A program made the translations under genes and the position numbers. Shown here one piece after another: positions 9,695 through 21,985 of a stretch of DNA of 64,000 nucleotides. The stretch is from Anoplolepis gracilipes (Eukaryota > Arthropoda > Insecta > Hymenoptera > Formicidae), in assembly GCF_047496725.1 (NCBI RefSeq), contig NC_132973.1, positions 14,314,233 to 14,378,232 of the forward strand. Direction: 5' to 3'. The notes beneath the pieces were generated by a model that saw only the letters and a program-made list of their open reading frames with translations, was not told where the DNA came from and did no database searches. Within the stretch, counting starts at the first letter, position 1. Each line of letters starts with the position of its first letter.

Positions 9695-12539
9695 TTGCTT
9701 ATATGTAAATTACCAACAACTCTTTTGCTTAATTAGCAAACTGCTAACAAGACGATTTGTGAATTCTGCAAAGAATTTTTGGTTAATTGGACCGGAACTT
9801 GCCTCCAGCATTTTCAACGGTAAATATAGCTGTTTGCTTCCAAATTTTGTCTAAAATTTGTAAAGTGAATGCCTAAGAAGACATTAGCCTGAGAGAAGGA
9901 TATTTTGTATTTATGTAGTTAATTAACAATGTATTCAAAGTGCTCGTACGAATAATATTAATTTAAAAAAAAATAAAAGCAAGCAAAGATGTATTTCCGA
10001 AAGTGTTAATATTTTTAGAAAATAATAAAAAAAAAATAAAGGCACGCAACAGAATTAATTAGTGCGATTATATCTATAAAATATTTGATATTCTAAAACA
10101 AATTAAATATATATTAAGTTGGAATAAGACAGGAACTGCGCGTGAATTCATATAATTTATAAAAAAAATTTCTTTTTCGAAAAAGTATAGCTTTTCTTTT
10201 CATTGATCGTCAAGACATGTGTCATATTAAGTTGAAAAAATAATTAATTTCAAAGAAAAATATCTCTATTTTATTAATTAACAGAAGTGAAAAAATTATC
10301 TTTCAACATTATTAAAACTTATTGACATGTGTTCTTTAATTAAACACCTTTTAATAACATCCATATTCCATATATGTGTACTCATTCTTGGTACTTAAAG
10401 ATTAATAAAAATTCAAGTAATGGTGCAACCCCTTCTCATCAAGAATACAAAAACACGACAATTTCCAGGAAGTACAACGCGGTAGCGAAGTTTCTATCGC
10501 GCGAATGAGGTAGCATGACATGACAAAATTCGCGTTGTTGGGTAGGTTCTCCTCGATTTTCTTTTCGTTAGTGTAGTGGAACAGTCGATTATACGGTAGC
10601 TGATATATAACGGGCGGAGTCGAGATAATCTCGTAGATAAATCGCCGCTCGTGACCTCCTCTTTACCCTGCGACAATAAACCGTGATAAAGATCAATGAT
10701 TTGATCGCAAGTCGATGCACACGGAGTGACGAACTTCCGGATACGCCTATCGAATTTGCCGACAAACCTGCATCACGAAAAACAGGTTCGCGAACTTGAT
10801 CTTCGTGCCGAGTCATCCCGCCGAAGAAATACTTGGGTTCCATGAAGTTCGCTATCTGCGGGACTTGAAACACTGTGATAGCGACATTTCAATTAAAAGC
10901 TCGCCGCATGTCGTAAATGTCATCTTTCAAGAAAATAATATTTTCTTGGATATTCTGCAGATACACGTGCCCGAGCTAATAGCGTCATAAAATACTGTAG
11001 ATGCTAATTTATATTAGAACAACTGTGAAGCTCTTTAAAAAAGAATATTTCTTATAATTTTTACAAGAAATCCTTATAATTTTACAATAAAACAAAGTAA
11101 AATAAATTGCGAATGTTGTATAATTAAAGTATTCATGAAAGAAAAATAAATACATAATTTTAATGTTAATTCTTTGTGTGCGGTACTGCTTTGTAGTAAA
11201 CATATGCGTAGTTAAAATTTCGATCAGCAAGCACAAATTTTCAAAGTGCCAGATATTAACATGCAACGCATTCGGCAGATGTGATTAAAATTGAATTCGA
11301 TACTGCAAAGTCAAAGAAAAAAATAGCGCGCTGCGTTAAAGATGTGAGCACAAATGTGTAATTGTGTAGCCATTATTGTTACGTGTCCTTGATAATAAAA
11401 GCAGGATTGGTATTACTCATTCGTTTGATCACGCGCGATCAATATCTATACCTATTTAAACTAACTATCGAGCAGGATAGTGTGAAATTATCTTCGCGTT
11501 TATTCCGTAATTTCTTTCATGCTTCTCTCTGTTCGTTCTCATTTTTATTTGTCTAAATTATTAGTATGTTAGTGTTAGTATCTATTTTATTTATGAAATG
11601 TACAATTTTATTTTTATAATTAAACCTTTAGGATTTTGTATGATGAGAGTTATATATTTATAATTATTTAAGTAAAATTTTTGTCAAATGTCAAGAAATA
11701 TGTTAAAAATTGTTAGAAGAGTTAAGGAAAAATACGTTTATATTCAAGATCAAAAAACTAATTGACTCTTCAAATAAAGAATTTGTATATTTAATTATTT
11801 AAAATGCAAAAATGAGAGAAATATCACAAAACATAATAACAGAGTCCAGTGAATGTCAAAATAAAATAAGTGATTGTCAAGTAAATGGTGACATGTGATA
11901 TATTTAATCAAATCATCAATCCATTCAAAAACTAGTCAGTGAATACAATCTCATAGATAATGGACTTTTGTAGTCGTAGATCGAGACCCGGATGTGTTAA
12001 AGTCAGCTTACATCATGATTAACGTATGTATAAAAGTCTGCCGTTTGCTTGGCAAACAATGAATTCTAAAAATCATGTAACCTGAACGCGTACTCGCATG
12101 TAAATCTTCAAATTCGAGATTTCTCTCGATTCTTATGTACCTTTGTAATATCTCCCTAAGTTTTATTAAAATTGCTAAAAACTTTCTCATTGATTTCATT
12201 TGTATAAAAAATTATTAATATTACAAATTATGAAAATTACGTATAAAATATATATAATTAAAAATATATAATTTTTCAAAACATAAAAACTTTCAAGAAA
12301 ATAAAATTATCAAAAAAATTCAGTTTTTGTTAGGTTAACATTACAACGGCAAAAGAAGACGAGATTCATTGTCAGCTTCGTATACGAGGACCGAGGAGTT
12401 AATGGTATTGATTATGGAACTTGGCTGGCCAATAATCGACTTTATCAATTATACGCATTTGTGTAAATTCCACGATCGCAAGTCTACACTGGCATATTTA
12501 TAAGTAATTTCGAGATTGCTCGACGCGAAAAGAAATGAC
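9695..12539. other. Mostly AT-rich non-coding stretch
   Basis: A CpG-richer patch at about 10490-10990 has overlapping 60-94 codon frames on both strands, without usable splice borders or domains. The rest is A/T runs. The 11009-11266 and 12008-12199 minus ORFs are low-complexity translations of AT-rich DNA. Confidence 0.5.
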
Positions 12540-12710
12540 ATGGATGAGAAGCGAGACGCTTTACAAATTATAGTGAAAAACTTCGAAACGAAAGACGACG
12601 TCGACGTTTTTACGAAACTGCTTTTCCGAGATATGAATATTCTTCGTTCCATGCTCTCATTCGTTTTATTAGACTATAAATCGTTCCGTAAAACGTGGGT
12701 GGTATTATAA
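12540..12710 (+). CDS. Candidate small ORF, unrecognised
   Basis: ATG to TAA, 56 codons. The peptide starts MDEKRDALQIIVKNFETK and continues as a charged, helix-like sequence with regularly spaced Leu, Ile and Phe, ending in WVVL. The frame opens a further 12 codons upstream of the ATG, so it could instead be part of an exon. The borders are poor: the upstream AG sites lack a pyrimidine tract, and the only donor-like site (TCC|GTAAAA) is weak. I recognise no family. The protein-like composition is the only support. Confidence 0.2.
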   Translation: MDEKRDALQIIVKNFETKDDVDVFTKLLFRDMNILRSMLSFVLLDYKSFRKTWVVL

Positions 12711-14655
12711 TAGCGCTATGTTTCTTCTACAAAATTCTATAATGACGAATAGATCAGCACATTTTTCTGTTCACTGAAAACTCGTTCTTATCGAGAGATT
12801 ATTGTATATATAATGTCGATTGCAAAAGGCGCTATTTCTATTCCCTAAAAAATGATGAAAACAATTATTATCTAACTACCTCAATAAAAACATTTTTTAT
12901 TAATTTCATAATTATAGAAACGAAAAACTAATTATAAATTTTTAATAATAAAAAATTATATTTACAGTAAAAAAATATACAAATATAAGTTTTAACCATA
13001 TAAAAATTTGTAGGAAATTAATTTTTTCTCATTACTGATTTGCTCGTTATATGACAATCGGTGTAAATCCATAATTAAGTTTGACGCGGGTGAAGGAAGT
13101 GTGCCACAACTGCTATTTTAAGCTTATATCGATTTTAAAGTTCATCCGATGATTATGACGAGTAGTACGATCAAATATTGTATGTGGTCTATTCATCCGT
13201 GACAAGACGTTGTTATAGTCATAAAAGTATTAGGAAAAAATCTAGTCATCGGCAATTTAAACGTTAATTATAATATACTATTTTTTTACAGCCGCACGAA
13301 CACACGCTTTTACATGCATACTTCGCGCATTAGTGTGTATCTTTCGATCGATAGGTTGCCTCTTAAAGAATAAACAGTGCCTTTCAATACTCCCTCGAGA
13401 ATCCTCTCTTACGTTCACCGAGAGAAATCTAATGTCACCGTCTCCATTTAAAATGGTTATCAACTGCTTTAATATCTTCGTAATTCTATCATCGAGTCAT
13501 CGTGTAAGCCTCGGCTGAAAGGCAAACTTTACTGCGAGAGACTGCGCGTTTAAAGCGGCGATTCATACCGGCGGTTCGCAACTTGATGATCCCCATAAAA
13601 TGTCGTTGTCAAAACACAACGCAGCGTTATTTACACAGTGACGAGGTAAATTCAATTTCATTCAAAGTTAACTCTGTCAATATTTCAACTATTATTTCTG
13701 GACGGAGATAAATTATAACATTGGATTTTTTGAATATTTAATATTTAATGGCAATGGAGTATATTTTTAAAATATTACGGAGTAAAATTTTACAGAGCCT
13801 TGTTTGATTAATATTTTTCGCAAACTTTAAATTAAGCGCTAGAGAAACTTTATAGGGACAATATTACATTTACGATGCAAATTAATCACTTGTACGTTTC
13901 GAGTAATCGAATTTTCGTAACAACAATTGATAGCTCGCGTAAATGGCAAATCGTTGTTATGTTGCTACGACAAAAGCTACAGACGCGCACAACACGATTG
14001 TGTAACAAGACGAACTCAGCGCGAATTCACCTTGTTACACATACGTCGATTATGTGTTTCGAGATACGTGTTTCCGGGCTTTGAGAACGGTCAAATCGTA
14101 CATTTCCCCGAGCATAATTACAAAGACCTTGTTACAGAGGGCGTGGTTACAAGCCTATGCGTTACATCGATTCACTTCATTAGCTACGAAATTCAGTTCG
14201 AATTACGTCCTCTCGCGCAGCACAGTTGCTAATTCCATGTAACGTGGGAATGCTCCACGTAATTATTCAAAGCGTGACTCCCTGTACAAACGTCATATTA
14301 GCGCGACAATGATGTTTGGCTTTATAAATATGAACAGGAAATACATGTTATCGAATTTAAATATTTAACAACTGTCGTCACTTTAAATATTTGCGAAGTG
14401 GAGTGAAGCTAAATGTATAGGAAGATATACGCAATATTTGCTTTCCAAATTTTCTTCTCTTGCGAATGTTTTTATAAATTATACGCCAGAATGTATCTTA
14501 AACTTATATCTTTCTCAATGTGTCCGTTGTAAAAAAAACTTTTAATTGCATTCTGTCGAATGATCGAATCGATGAAGAGTTTTCGCTTCAAAAACCTGAT
14601 TAACAAAAGTGTAGTGCAAAAATAAAAACAAAAAGCTTTAACATCTTTAAATCGC
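12711..14655. other. Mostly AT-rich non-coding stretch
   Basis: Mild CpG-richer patches at about 13290-13620 and 13900-14250 carry short overlapping ORFs on both strands, none with splice borders. No RNA gene was found. Confidence 0.5.
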
Positions 14656-14688
14656 GTGGGTGAGGAAAACAGGAAACTGCACGATGCC

Positions 14689-14955
14689 ATGTCAAACTGG
14701 CTCCAGTATGCTCGAAGCGCTCTGGTTGGCCAAGCCTTGCCACGAAAGCTTTTAATAACCGTGACACACTTGCGTACGGTATTCGCTGCTTATCGCAAAC
14801 AGCGTCCAAGTCACAATCCATTAGTCTTGATCGCGGAAGTAACTCGGAGAGAAAAATATATCGTTAGCATATATGCTTTTGCACGTATCACGGCGGCAAC
14901 ATCGTCGAAAAAAGGCGAATTAAACGGGGTTTTATTATTTTGTACCGTTTATTAA
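14689..14955 (+). CDS. Candidate small ORF with antisense rival
   Basis: ATG-started plus frame of 88 codons to TAA. It begins MSNWLQYARSALVGQALPRK and has a balanced composition until a hydrophobic tail (VLLFCTVY). The frame is open a further 11 codons upstream. The minus strand holds an equally protein-like ATG frame over nearly the same bases (14821 to 14600, starting MDCDLDAVCDKQRIPYASVS). There are no clear splice sites and no recognised domain. At most one of the two is real, and both may be by-products of a locally GC-richer patch. Confidence 0.18.
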   Translation: MSNWLQYARSALVGQALPRKLLITVTHLRTVFAAYRKQRPSHNPLVLIAEVTRREKYIVSIYAFARITAATSSKKGELNGVLLFCTVY

Positions 14956-16585
14956 TATAACATTAATTTCCAACTTGGTGAAAGGTGACAAGATGCGCAC
15001 ATTTTCGTCGAATTTGCAGCCAGTCGCTTTTTCAGGATAGTAATTAAACTAATCGGATTATATATTAAGTTGGCTAATCTTGGCCCGAACATCCAATCGA
15101 CTGGAATAAACGATCAGAGACAAAGAAAGCCATCCTAACTTTAGCAACGTTTTAAATGGCAGTATTTTCGAGATCCACTTAAGATCAGTTCTTTTATTAA
15201 TTTTATTCATCGAAAGAATAAAATCGAACAATATTATTAGCGGCTATTTTCTTATGGAGAATCTTTTAAATTGTTCTTGAAAGTTTTGCAAAAATATCGG
15301 CATTAATATCTTCAAAAATCTATAGAATTACTATAACTTTTGAAGCGACAATCATTAAGTTATTGCTGGTGAAATAAAATTTTAAATTTTAGTATTTAAT
15401 CCAAATAAATATACTGAGAAATAATAACTGCAATAAAAAATTACAAGTAGACACTCTTTAAAAATTTTCGTGAAAAAAATACAATTAAAATACCAAAGTT
15501 TATAATCTTTACAAACGATTCTGTCACAAAATATGCAGGAATATACGACCATGGCGTGAAGTAATCACGATGATGCAAACGATCTTTCATGTGCGCTCAT
15601 GTGTAATAATATAGCAAGACAAGGTTTCATTAAATTACTTGAATATATATATGTTTCCCGCAATCTAGCTGAAAAGTAGAGCTTACATTAGTACGATTAA
15701 TGATGGAACAAAAAATATCAATCTTGTTAATTAAATACATCGACGCAGAAAAACCGAGTAACCTAATTTCGTCTACAAAGCTATAGCTTTTCGTAAATTA
15801 TCTCTCGTATTAAATTATTCAAAAATCCTTTATTTACATAAAAGAAATTTATCTTGGAAAAGATCGATTGCTTGTCAGTAATATGTGTACGTCGTATAGC
15901 AATCATATGTATGTGCGATTTGTACTTAAATATGTCTTATTCGATTAAACAATACCTCGCGCTTCTCTATCGCGACCTTAACTTTCTATAGATAGTCATC
16001 GCGTTTCGTATGAGCCAATGGTGTAACAGGTAGATGTGTTGCAAATCATCATAACGTGACCACGCATACAACTCGAAAAGCAATCTCTTCGATTAGCCTT
16101 GATAGAACCACGTAAATAGCTGTCATTTCGTCGTTAGTCCTGCCATAACACTTAGAAAAGAATTTATAAAAGAAGTAGTTATTAAAATAGCATCGATTTA
16201 GCAGAATTGCAATATCCATAACGCATTAGCATCGCGATTGTACTGCACGCTATGAATACTATATTAGCAATATTTCGAAGACACATTCATTATATCAACA
16301 GCGATGTTTTAGAAGTTATTTCATTAATCATGCATCTCTGCACGTAGAACTAATTAATTCTATTAGCACTCTAATTAGATTACGTTGCATATTTCGCAAA
16401 AAAATAACCGCTAAGAATTTCTAAGTGGCGTCGATAAAAAATTGCGTTTCGCAGTTTCGTAAGAGTGTTTTACGCCGATTCTGATTTAAAATAGAATCTG
16501 TATTTTCCATGCGAATTATTCGTCCTGCAGTGGCGGCGATAGTTTGCTTAGTAAAGTGCTGGTTTGAAAGTTTTATTGGCACGAA
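14956..16585. other. AT-rich non-coding stretch
   Basis: Nothing coding is visible. Scattered CpG words occur at about 15960-16130, with no promoter or repeat array. Confidence 0.55.
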
Positions 16586-16604
16586 TGTGTGTGTGTGTGT
16601 GTGT
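16586..16604. repeat. (GT)n microsatellite
   Basis: About nine GT copies, interrupted at neither end by other units. It reads as an HTHTHTH run in the minus ORF at 16421-16672, which is why that ORF was not called. Confidence 0.9.
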
Positions 16605-17192
16605 ACCAACATAAGAATACAATAATATATATTTCCTCTACCAAATATGCAAATCATTATAGTATGTGACACATTATGCGAGTATTCACTCCAACAACCA
16701 TTTGCCTTTTAGACTCATGCGAAAGCCATAAACATAAATTGTCGAGACTGTAGTTTATTACAATATGAAATATCATTTAATGCAATAAATTACATTTTGT
16801 TGAAATTTAAAAAAAATTTGTTATTATATTTTTAGGATATTAATTCTTAATTTAAAAAAACCTATAGGTTTTTAACTGTTTTTAAGATTTGAAATTTTGA
16901 ATTATTAGATTTTTATCTTTATTCTATTTTGAATCCTTAAAAAGCGAATAAAGATTCTTGCTTTTCCGAAAGATATACGAAAACTTTTAGATTTTTATTT
17001 ATTTTCAAGCATTCAACTTTCCTAGATATCTCTGATCTCATTCGAGCTGTCGGTCGACGCTGCGTCTCTTGCATGGTTCATATATTTTAACGAGGTAAGA
17101 ACTAGAAAATACGCAAATATGTAGCACTCCTGTATATCAAATCGGATATGGTCTACCACCCGAGTAATTCAAGTGCGCCGCGGTACGCTTGA

Positions 17193-17465
17193 AAAGAACG
17201 CATCCCGGATGATTTCATAAATCTTCGCGATGCTGTGGAGCACGTGTGGGGACAGGTGGATGTAATTAAAAAAAGAGTAAAAGAGAGATATGTGCCACAC
17301 CGCACATATCTTAAGAGCATTCGTCTGTCCTGTCCAATTACAAGCTCCGCAAATACGGGCAACATAACACCGCGAATTAACCGCCGTTGCAAAAACCTTA
17401 ATAACACGGTATACCGCCCGCTGATAAATATAAATCGTAATGATCTTTTTACGGACTTTCCGTAA
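17193..17465 (+). CDS. Candidate ORF fragment, unrecognised
   Basis: The frame is open from just after a TGA (17190-17192) to TAA at 17463-17465, 90 codons. It begins KERIPDDFINLRDAVEHVWG and continues with basic, helix-like sequence (KKRVKERYVPHRTYLKS) before becoming Asn/Arg-rich. The first 45 residues look more protein-like than most of the window, in the general style of a degraded transposase C-terminus. I cannot match a family and make no assignment. There is no in-frame ATG in the conserved-looking part (a GTG is at 17235), and no acceptor borders it. A transposon remnant is one idea. Confidence 0.2.
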   Translation, partial: KERIPDDFINLRDAVEHVWGQVDVIKKRVKERYVPHRTYLKSIRLSCPITSSANTGNITPRINRRCKNLNNTVYRPLININRNDLFTDFP

Positions 17466-17677
17466 TCGCGCGCGGCGCTGGAAAGGATGCCATAACGCTT
17501 CCCCTAGCTTAATACACCTTCTATTAACGTCCGATCAAGGATACAGCGACTTCCACGCGATCGTCCAGTTGATATTTTGCACAAATTTCTGAGCATTACA
17601 CGCGTCACGCGTCATTTCACGCTCGACATGATTAAGAGTATCAAATAAGGAATAAAACCGTTAATATATAATGTGGG

Positions 17678-17730
<53 letters not shown>

Positions 17731-20155
17731 TATACAGTGCAGACCATGATTTCTTAATAAAATTTTTACGTAATGTATCCTTATTTATTCTATAATAATT
17801 ATTTATTATGTAAAAGCAATGATGTTATATAGAAAAAAAATTTGATTAACATTTCTTAATTTTACATGAAAAAAATCTGAGATGTTATTTATACAATCTG
17901 AAAAAAAAATTAAGCACTTTGTGTGAAAACTTTCTAACAGAACATTCATTTTTATTACTTGTTATATTTGTACTTTCATCTGCATCCTAAAGATAAAAAG
18001 ATCAAGAATAGTATCAGAAATTTATTTGAATTGCACTCATAGTTTAATACGCTTGCAACAAAAACGAGGATTTACTGTACTTTCACAGAATCTTAAGAGA
18101 ACATTTCGATACTCAATATAAAGATTTATATCTTAATTACAAAAACTAAAGAAAATAAATTTTTAGTGAAACTGTCCATTACCATGGTTACTTATACCCT
18201 GAATTACTCAATTTGCGATTTTCCATTTATCACCATTACATTTACACAACTCGAGAAGTCCATTTGGCACTTGACAAACACATTTGTCACAAGCTAAAAA
18301 CAACTCCCTTACACTTGATAAATAATAAAATAACAATTCAAAGTAAACAATTCCTTAAAAAAATGTGAAGTTCTTCAATATAATGTACAGTGTCAAAGAT
18401 ATTTTTCTTCACGAAAAACATTTCGCGTGATTAGAATTAGTATAATTTTTTCGTTAATTGAAAATAAACTTAAAATAACTTTGCAAGCGTTTCCAAGAAA
18501 ATTCAGAGAACATTCTCATTTGACATTTATTTATCATGTTAATTACATCTATTATCCCGTTATAATTATCGCTTAGTTACAAAAAAAAGAAATAACATGT
18601 TGCAATAATATTGTCGGACGTCATAAATTTAATAGATGGAAATTTAATGACACATTCGCATCTAATACGAAAAGGAATCAGTTTCACGATTTCGTGGAAT
18701 GATTATAACAAATGCACCAATTTGTGTTAATTAAATTTCCGTCTACCAAATTAACGGCCGGTACGATCATGAATAGAAACGCGATGACGGGGCATCATAA
18801 TCGCGCGGCATTCTCTTATAAAGAACGACTTCTACGTTTCTATTGGCGCAAAAAAGCATTTAATTGGCGATATCACAGCGATAATTTCGCGCTAGTTAGC
18901 TCTCTCTGTATATTTTCTTATTTTTTTCTAGAGCTTCGGAGCTGAGTTCTTTCTACTAGTTACGAATGAAACTCTGTTCATTTATTATTCATTTTATTTT
19001 CTTTCCCGTTACTTTTCGCGACGGAAGAGATCCGAGTGGCTGGTTGTTATTGTATAATCTTTCTGAATTTTTCACCGCTCGCAATTTCATCCCATGAGGT
19101 ACCAATGAAAATCATATGTGATGATCAGTGATTCAGTATCAATATATATTCTGCTCTTCGCAAAAGACCCATCTACAGAGGTGCCCCAGGCGAAAGAGAA
19201 GTAGCTCGGTTTACAACGCGTCTCGTTTTGACATCCTGTGTTATAGAAATACACACCTTCGGCAGATAATGGAGTACTAAGAAATACAGTGCGAAAACAC
19301 AAATCCTCATGCGTATTTTATCGCCGATGTAAAACTTCCTTTAAGCGATTTGTTTCCACGCCGAATAGAAACCGTCGAAAAGATGACACAAAGGTGTGGT
19401 TTACGCATCTCAGATAATATTTTAGTACAGTAACCGCATCCTTTTCTATCTTATGTTCGATCTCAGAGTCTTGTCAAAATTTTCAGAAAAAGATTTTATG
19501 ACACAGATACGGATTGTCGCTATCAAATATTTAGATACAAAATCTCTACCTAGATTTATCTCGAAAGTTAAGTCGAATATTGAGGATTCGGAAAAAATAA
19601 TGTAAGAATTATCGTAAAGAGCGGTGCTAAAGCGTTTAAGGTATTTTATTCATCTAGATAAACTAATGAATGTGCTAAAAGTATTTGTATAAATATTAAG
19701 TATGCTATTTTATTTTAGTAATGGACATATAAGGGAGATGGACGTATGACCGGATGTATATCTATAATTTTGAATAATTACCTGCAATTTCGAGAACTTT
19801 AGTCCCTTGATATTAGTATTCTAAATATAATACTTGAAATAATTGAGAATCCTGCTATCCGTAAATTTTAAATGTAATAAAGACTATTTAATCCAAATGT
19901 TGTATGTGGACAGAATTAGATATTATCTTTCTATTTAATACTAAAGTTTAATTAAAGATCAATATCAAAAAATGCAATTTTATTTTCTACTTGCTTTTGA
20001 CATTCCCTCAAATACTTTGAAAGCAGACACAACTATCTTCTTATCGTAAAAATAAACGAGTCAAAATCAGACCAGCAAATCAAATCAAATCAAAATCGAA
20101 TGTATTTTGAGAGCTATAACTCTTTCATATAAATTAGTAGTGGTCAACAACTCAC
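17466..20155. other. AT-rich non-coding stretch
   Basis: Apart from the CA/TA microsatellite at 17678, I see no repeats. Small CpG-richer patches at about 17470-17630 and 18760-18900 have short unbordered ORFs. No RNA gene or promoter is evident. Confidence 0.5.
17678..17734. repeat. Compound (CA)n(TA)n microsatellite
   Basis: About six CA units run directly into about 20 TA units, interrupted by single CA steps near the right end. Confidence 0.95.
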
Positions 20156-20357
20156 ATAGCCAAACGTTTCCGCGGGGCGCGGTGTGCAGAAGATTCAGGT
20201 GCAGATTAAAGTCGAGACCGGCCAGGTCCTGTCGCAGGTGAGTACTGTCCATGACGAGCGCACGTTCTGGCAGCAGGAAGAGATGATCGCTCCCTTCTGC
20301 GGGCCCCAGGGTTCGCGGTACGCCGAGCCCGAGAGGCCCCGATCGGGCCGTCAACAT
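20156..20357 (-). CDS. Candidate first coding exon in a GC island (minus reading)
   Basis: The sharpest GC-rich block of the window (about 20160-20540) sits in AT-rich DNA. On the minus strand an ATG at 20357 opens 67 codons to a donor TAT|GTGAGT at 20155. The frame is rich in CTG/CTC Leu codons (part reads DLAGLDFNLHLNLLHTAP). The plus strand competes: one frame is open for 131 codons (20184-20579), with a possible 48-bp exon at 20190-20237 (KIQVQIKVETGQVLSQ) ending CAG|GTGAGT. Third positions are GC-rich in both readings, so I cannot choose. A 5' UTR or promoter island is also possible. No family was recognised. Confidence 0.25.
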
Positions 20358-20999
20358 TCTATCGCCAGGATCAGCCAGGATCGCGTCGTCGCGTGGAGTC
20401 GCATTCTGCGACTGCCTACAGCCCGACACGCTGATCCGCGACGGGGACTCGCGACCCTTCCGCACTGCGGATCGGCTTGTAACAGGTGGCACGTGACCGT
20501 CTCTCTTAACAGCCCCCGTCCTCGGGCACTTAATACTGACGTCGAAAATGTAAAGTTGGCACGTGACGAGATCGCTTGATGTCCTCGAGGAAGGATCAAA
20601 GAAGAAAAAATTCGATTTCGATGATTGATTATGATTCGATTATGATATAAATTACGATTGTAAGAGTGATTTAACACAGTAGCTTTAGAGAATCTCTGTG
20701 TTCTTTCATCATGGAAAATTCCTCTTGTAAGATTTGTGTAATCAACGCTCAATTAAAACGTGAAGGTACAGCTTCTCCTGGGAAAGCTTCGCTTATTTTG
20801 ATTCCTTTTTCCGACTTCGATTAATCTTGATTCGATTGACTCACGTTATTGATGGCAAATGCGTCAAAGTCAAGGGTAAGTTTTTTTTTCGTAATTTAAT
20901 TCCAATTATATGCCATAAGATATGATCGGTGATGTATTAATAATAAGATATCGAAGATGTTTTCTCGATGATACCGCAATAAGATTGCGAAGAACGCAC
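20358..20999. other. GC-rich flank, then AT-richer spacer with a donor-like site
   Basis: 20358-20580 continues the GC island and stays open on both strands. Further on, ATG at 20852 opens eight codons (MANASKSR) directly into GG|GTAAGT (donor at 20876), with an in-frame stop just upstream. This could be a short first coding exon on +, but a match this short is weak evidence. Confidence 0.25.
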
Positions 21000-21985
21000 C
21001 TACGATCACACGGCGCGACAATCACCACAACTCAAGAATGACTGGTGATCTCGTGAGTCACGTCGGTCAGTCAACTTTCGACGTCGATGACAGAGGAAAG
21101 AAAGAGAGAGGGAACACTAAGCAAGCCGATCGTCGCGTGAAGTGGCACAAATTGACCAAACAGACTCGCTCGTTGAATTCTTTTAAGAGGCGGCAAACCT
21201 TCGTAAGACCGTCCTTCGCGAGGACCTGACGTTCCAAAGAAAAAAATTCTAAAAATTTAAAGTGCCCGTCTTTAACGAAAGACGCTCGGCTCAGCTCCAA
21301 TTTTAGATGACAGTTCGTGACAGATACAGATAACAGATACAGCGGCTCCGACCGGCTGCCAGCTGTGTAATATTTGCTCGCTACCGAGTAAACTTATCGT
21401 TACTGTCCTCGACGCGCAGAACGACCTATTTACGCAGCGCGTGAGATATTAATTGATTCCACCCCCGCTTTCGATGACACGCGGTTATTCCGGCGATTCT
21501 CGAGTTTCTTCGAATGGCAGTCGATAGATCTTACGACAGCTTAATCGACCAGATATTGAGCATAGACGATCAGCTCTCGTCGTCTCGATAAAATATCACA
21601 AGGGATTTTCACAAGATGTATCTTCCCGACGACAGGTCGTCGCAATTTGACGGCTGCTCTAACAGCTGGACCCGCGACAGCCGGAACTCGTGACTGCGTG
21701 ACTAGCAAGGAGTTCTCTCACGAGCGGTCTCACGTACACGATGGTCAGCGTTCGACTGAGTGGGTCTGTCTCGGCGCGTTCACGAGCGACGCCGACAGAC
21801 GCCGGAAATGGCCGAGAAGGCGCGGAGACGCAACGCGGGTGGAGAGACGCATTTTCCGCGTCGGAAAGAGAGAGATAGCATTTTTCAAGCAGAATCCACG
21901 TACGCGCAGAAAAGCTCAATACAATTTACGCATGTGTTTATTACGAGCTAACATTGATTCGCTGTGACTGGATTCTATCTCGGAG
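21000..21985. promoter_or_regulatory. CpG-rich region, possible promoter or 5' exons
   Basis: About 1 kb is much richer in CpG than the surroundings, with two denser parts (21000-21240 and 21620-21950). Frames are open on both strands: plus 21038-21229 from ATG (MTGDLVSHVGQSTFDVDD), minus 21300-21067, plus 21647-21967 and minus 21919-21659. A minus-strand ACTCAGTCGAA near 21760 resembles an arthropod TCAGT initiator. Taken together with the GC island at 20156 this looks like a promoter-proximal region. I cannot tell which strand is transcribed, and no protein is recognised. Confidence 0.35.

Noticed and set aside
13696..13716. TGGACGGAGA, the first bases of miR-184
   Set aside because: The match stops after the seed and no hairpin partner is nearby.
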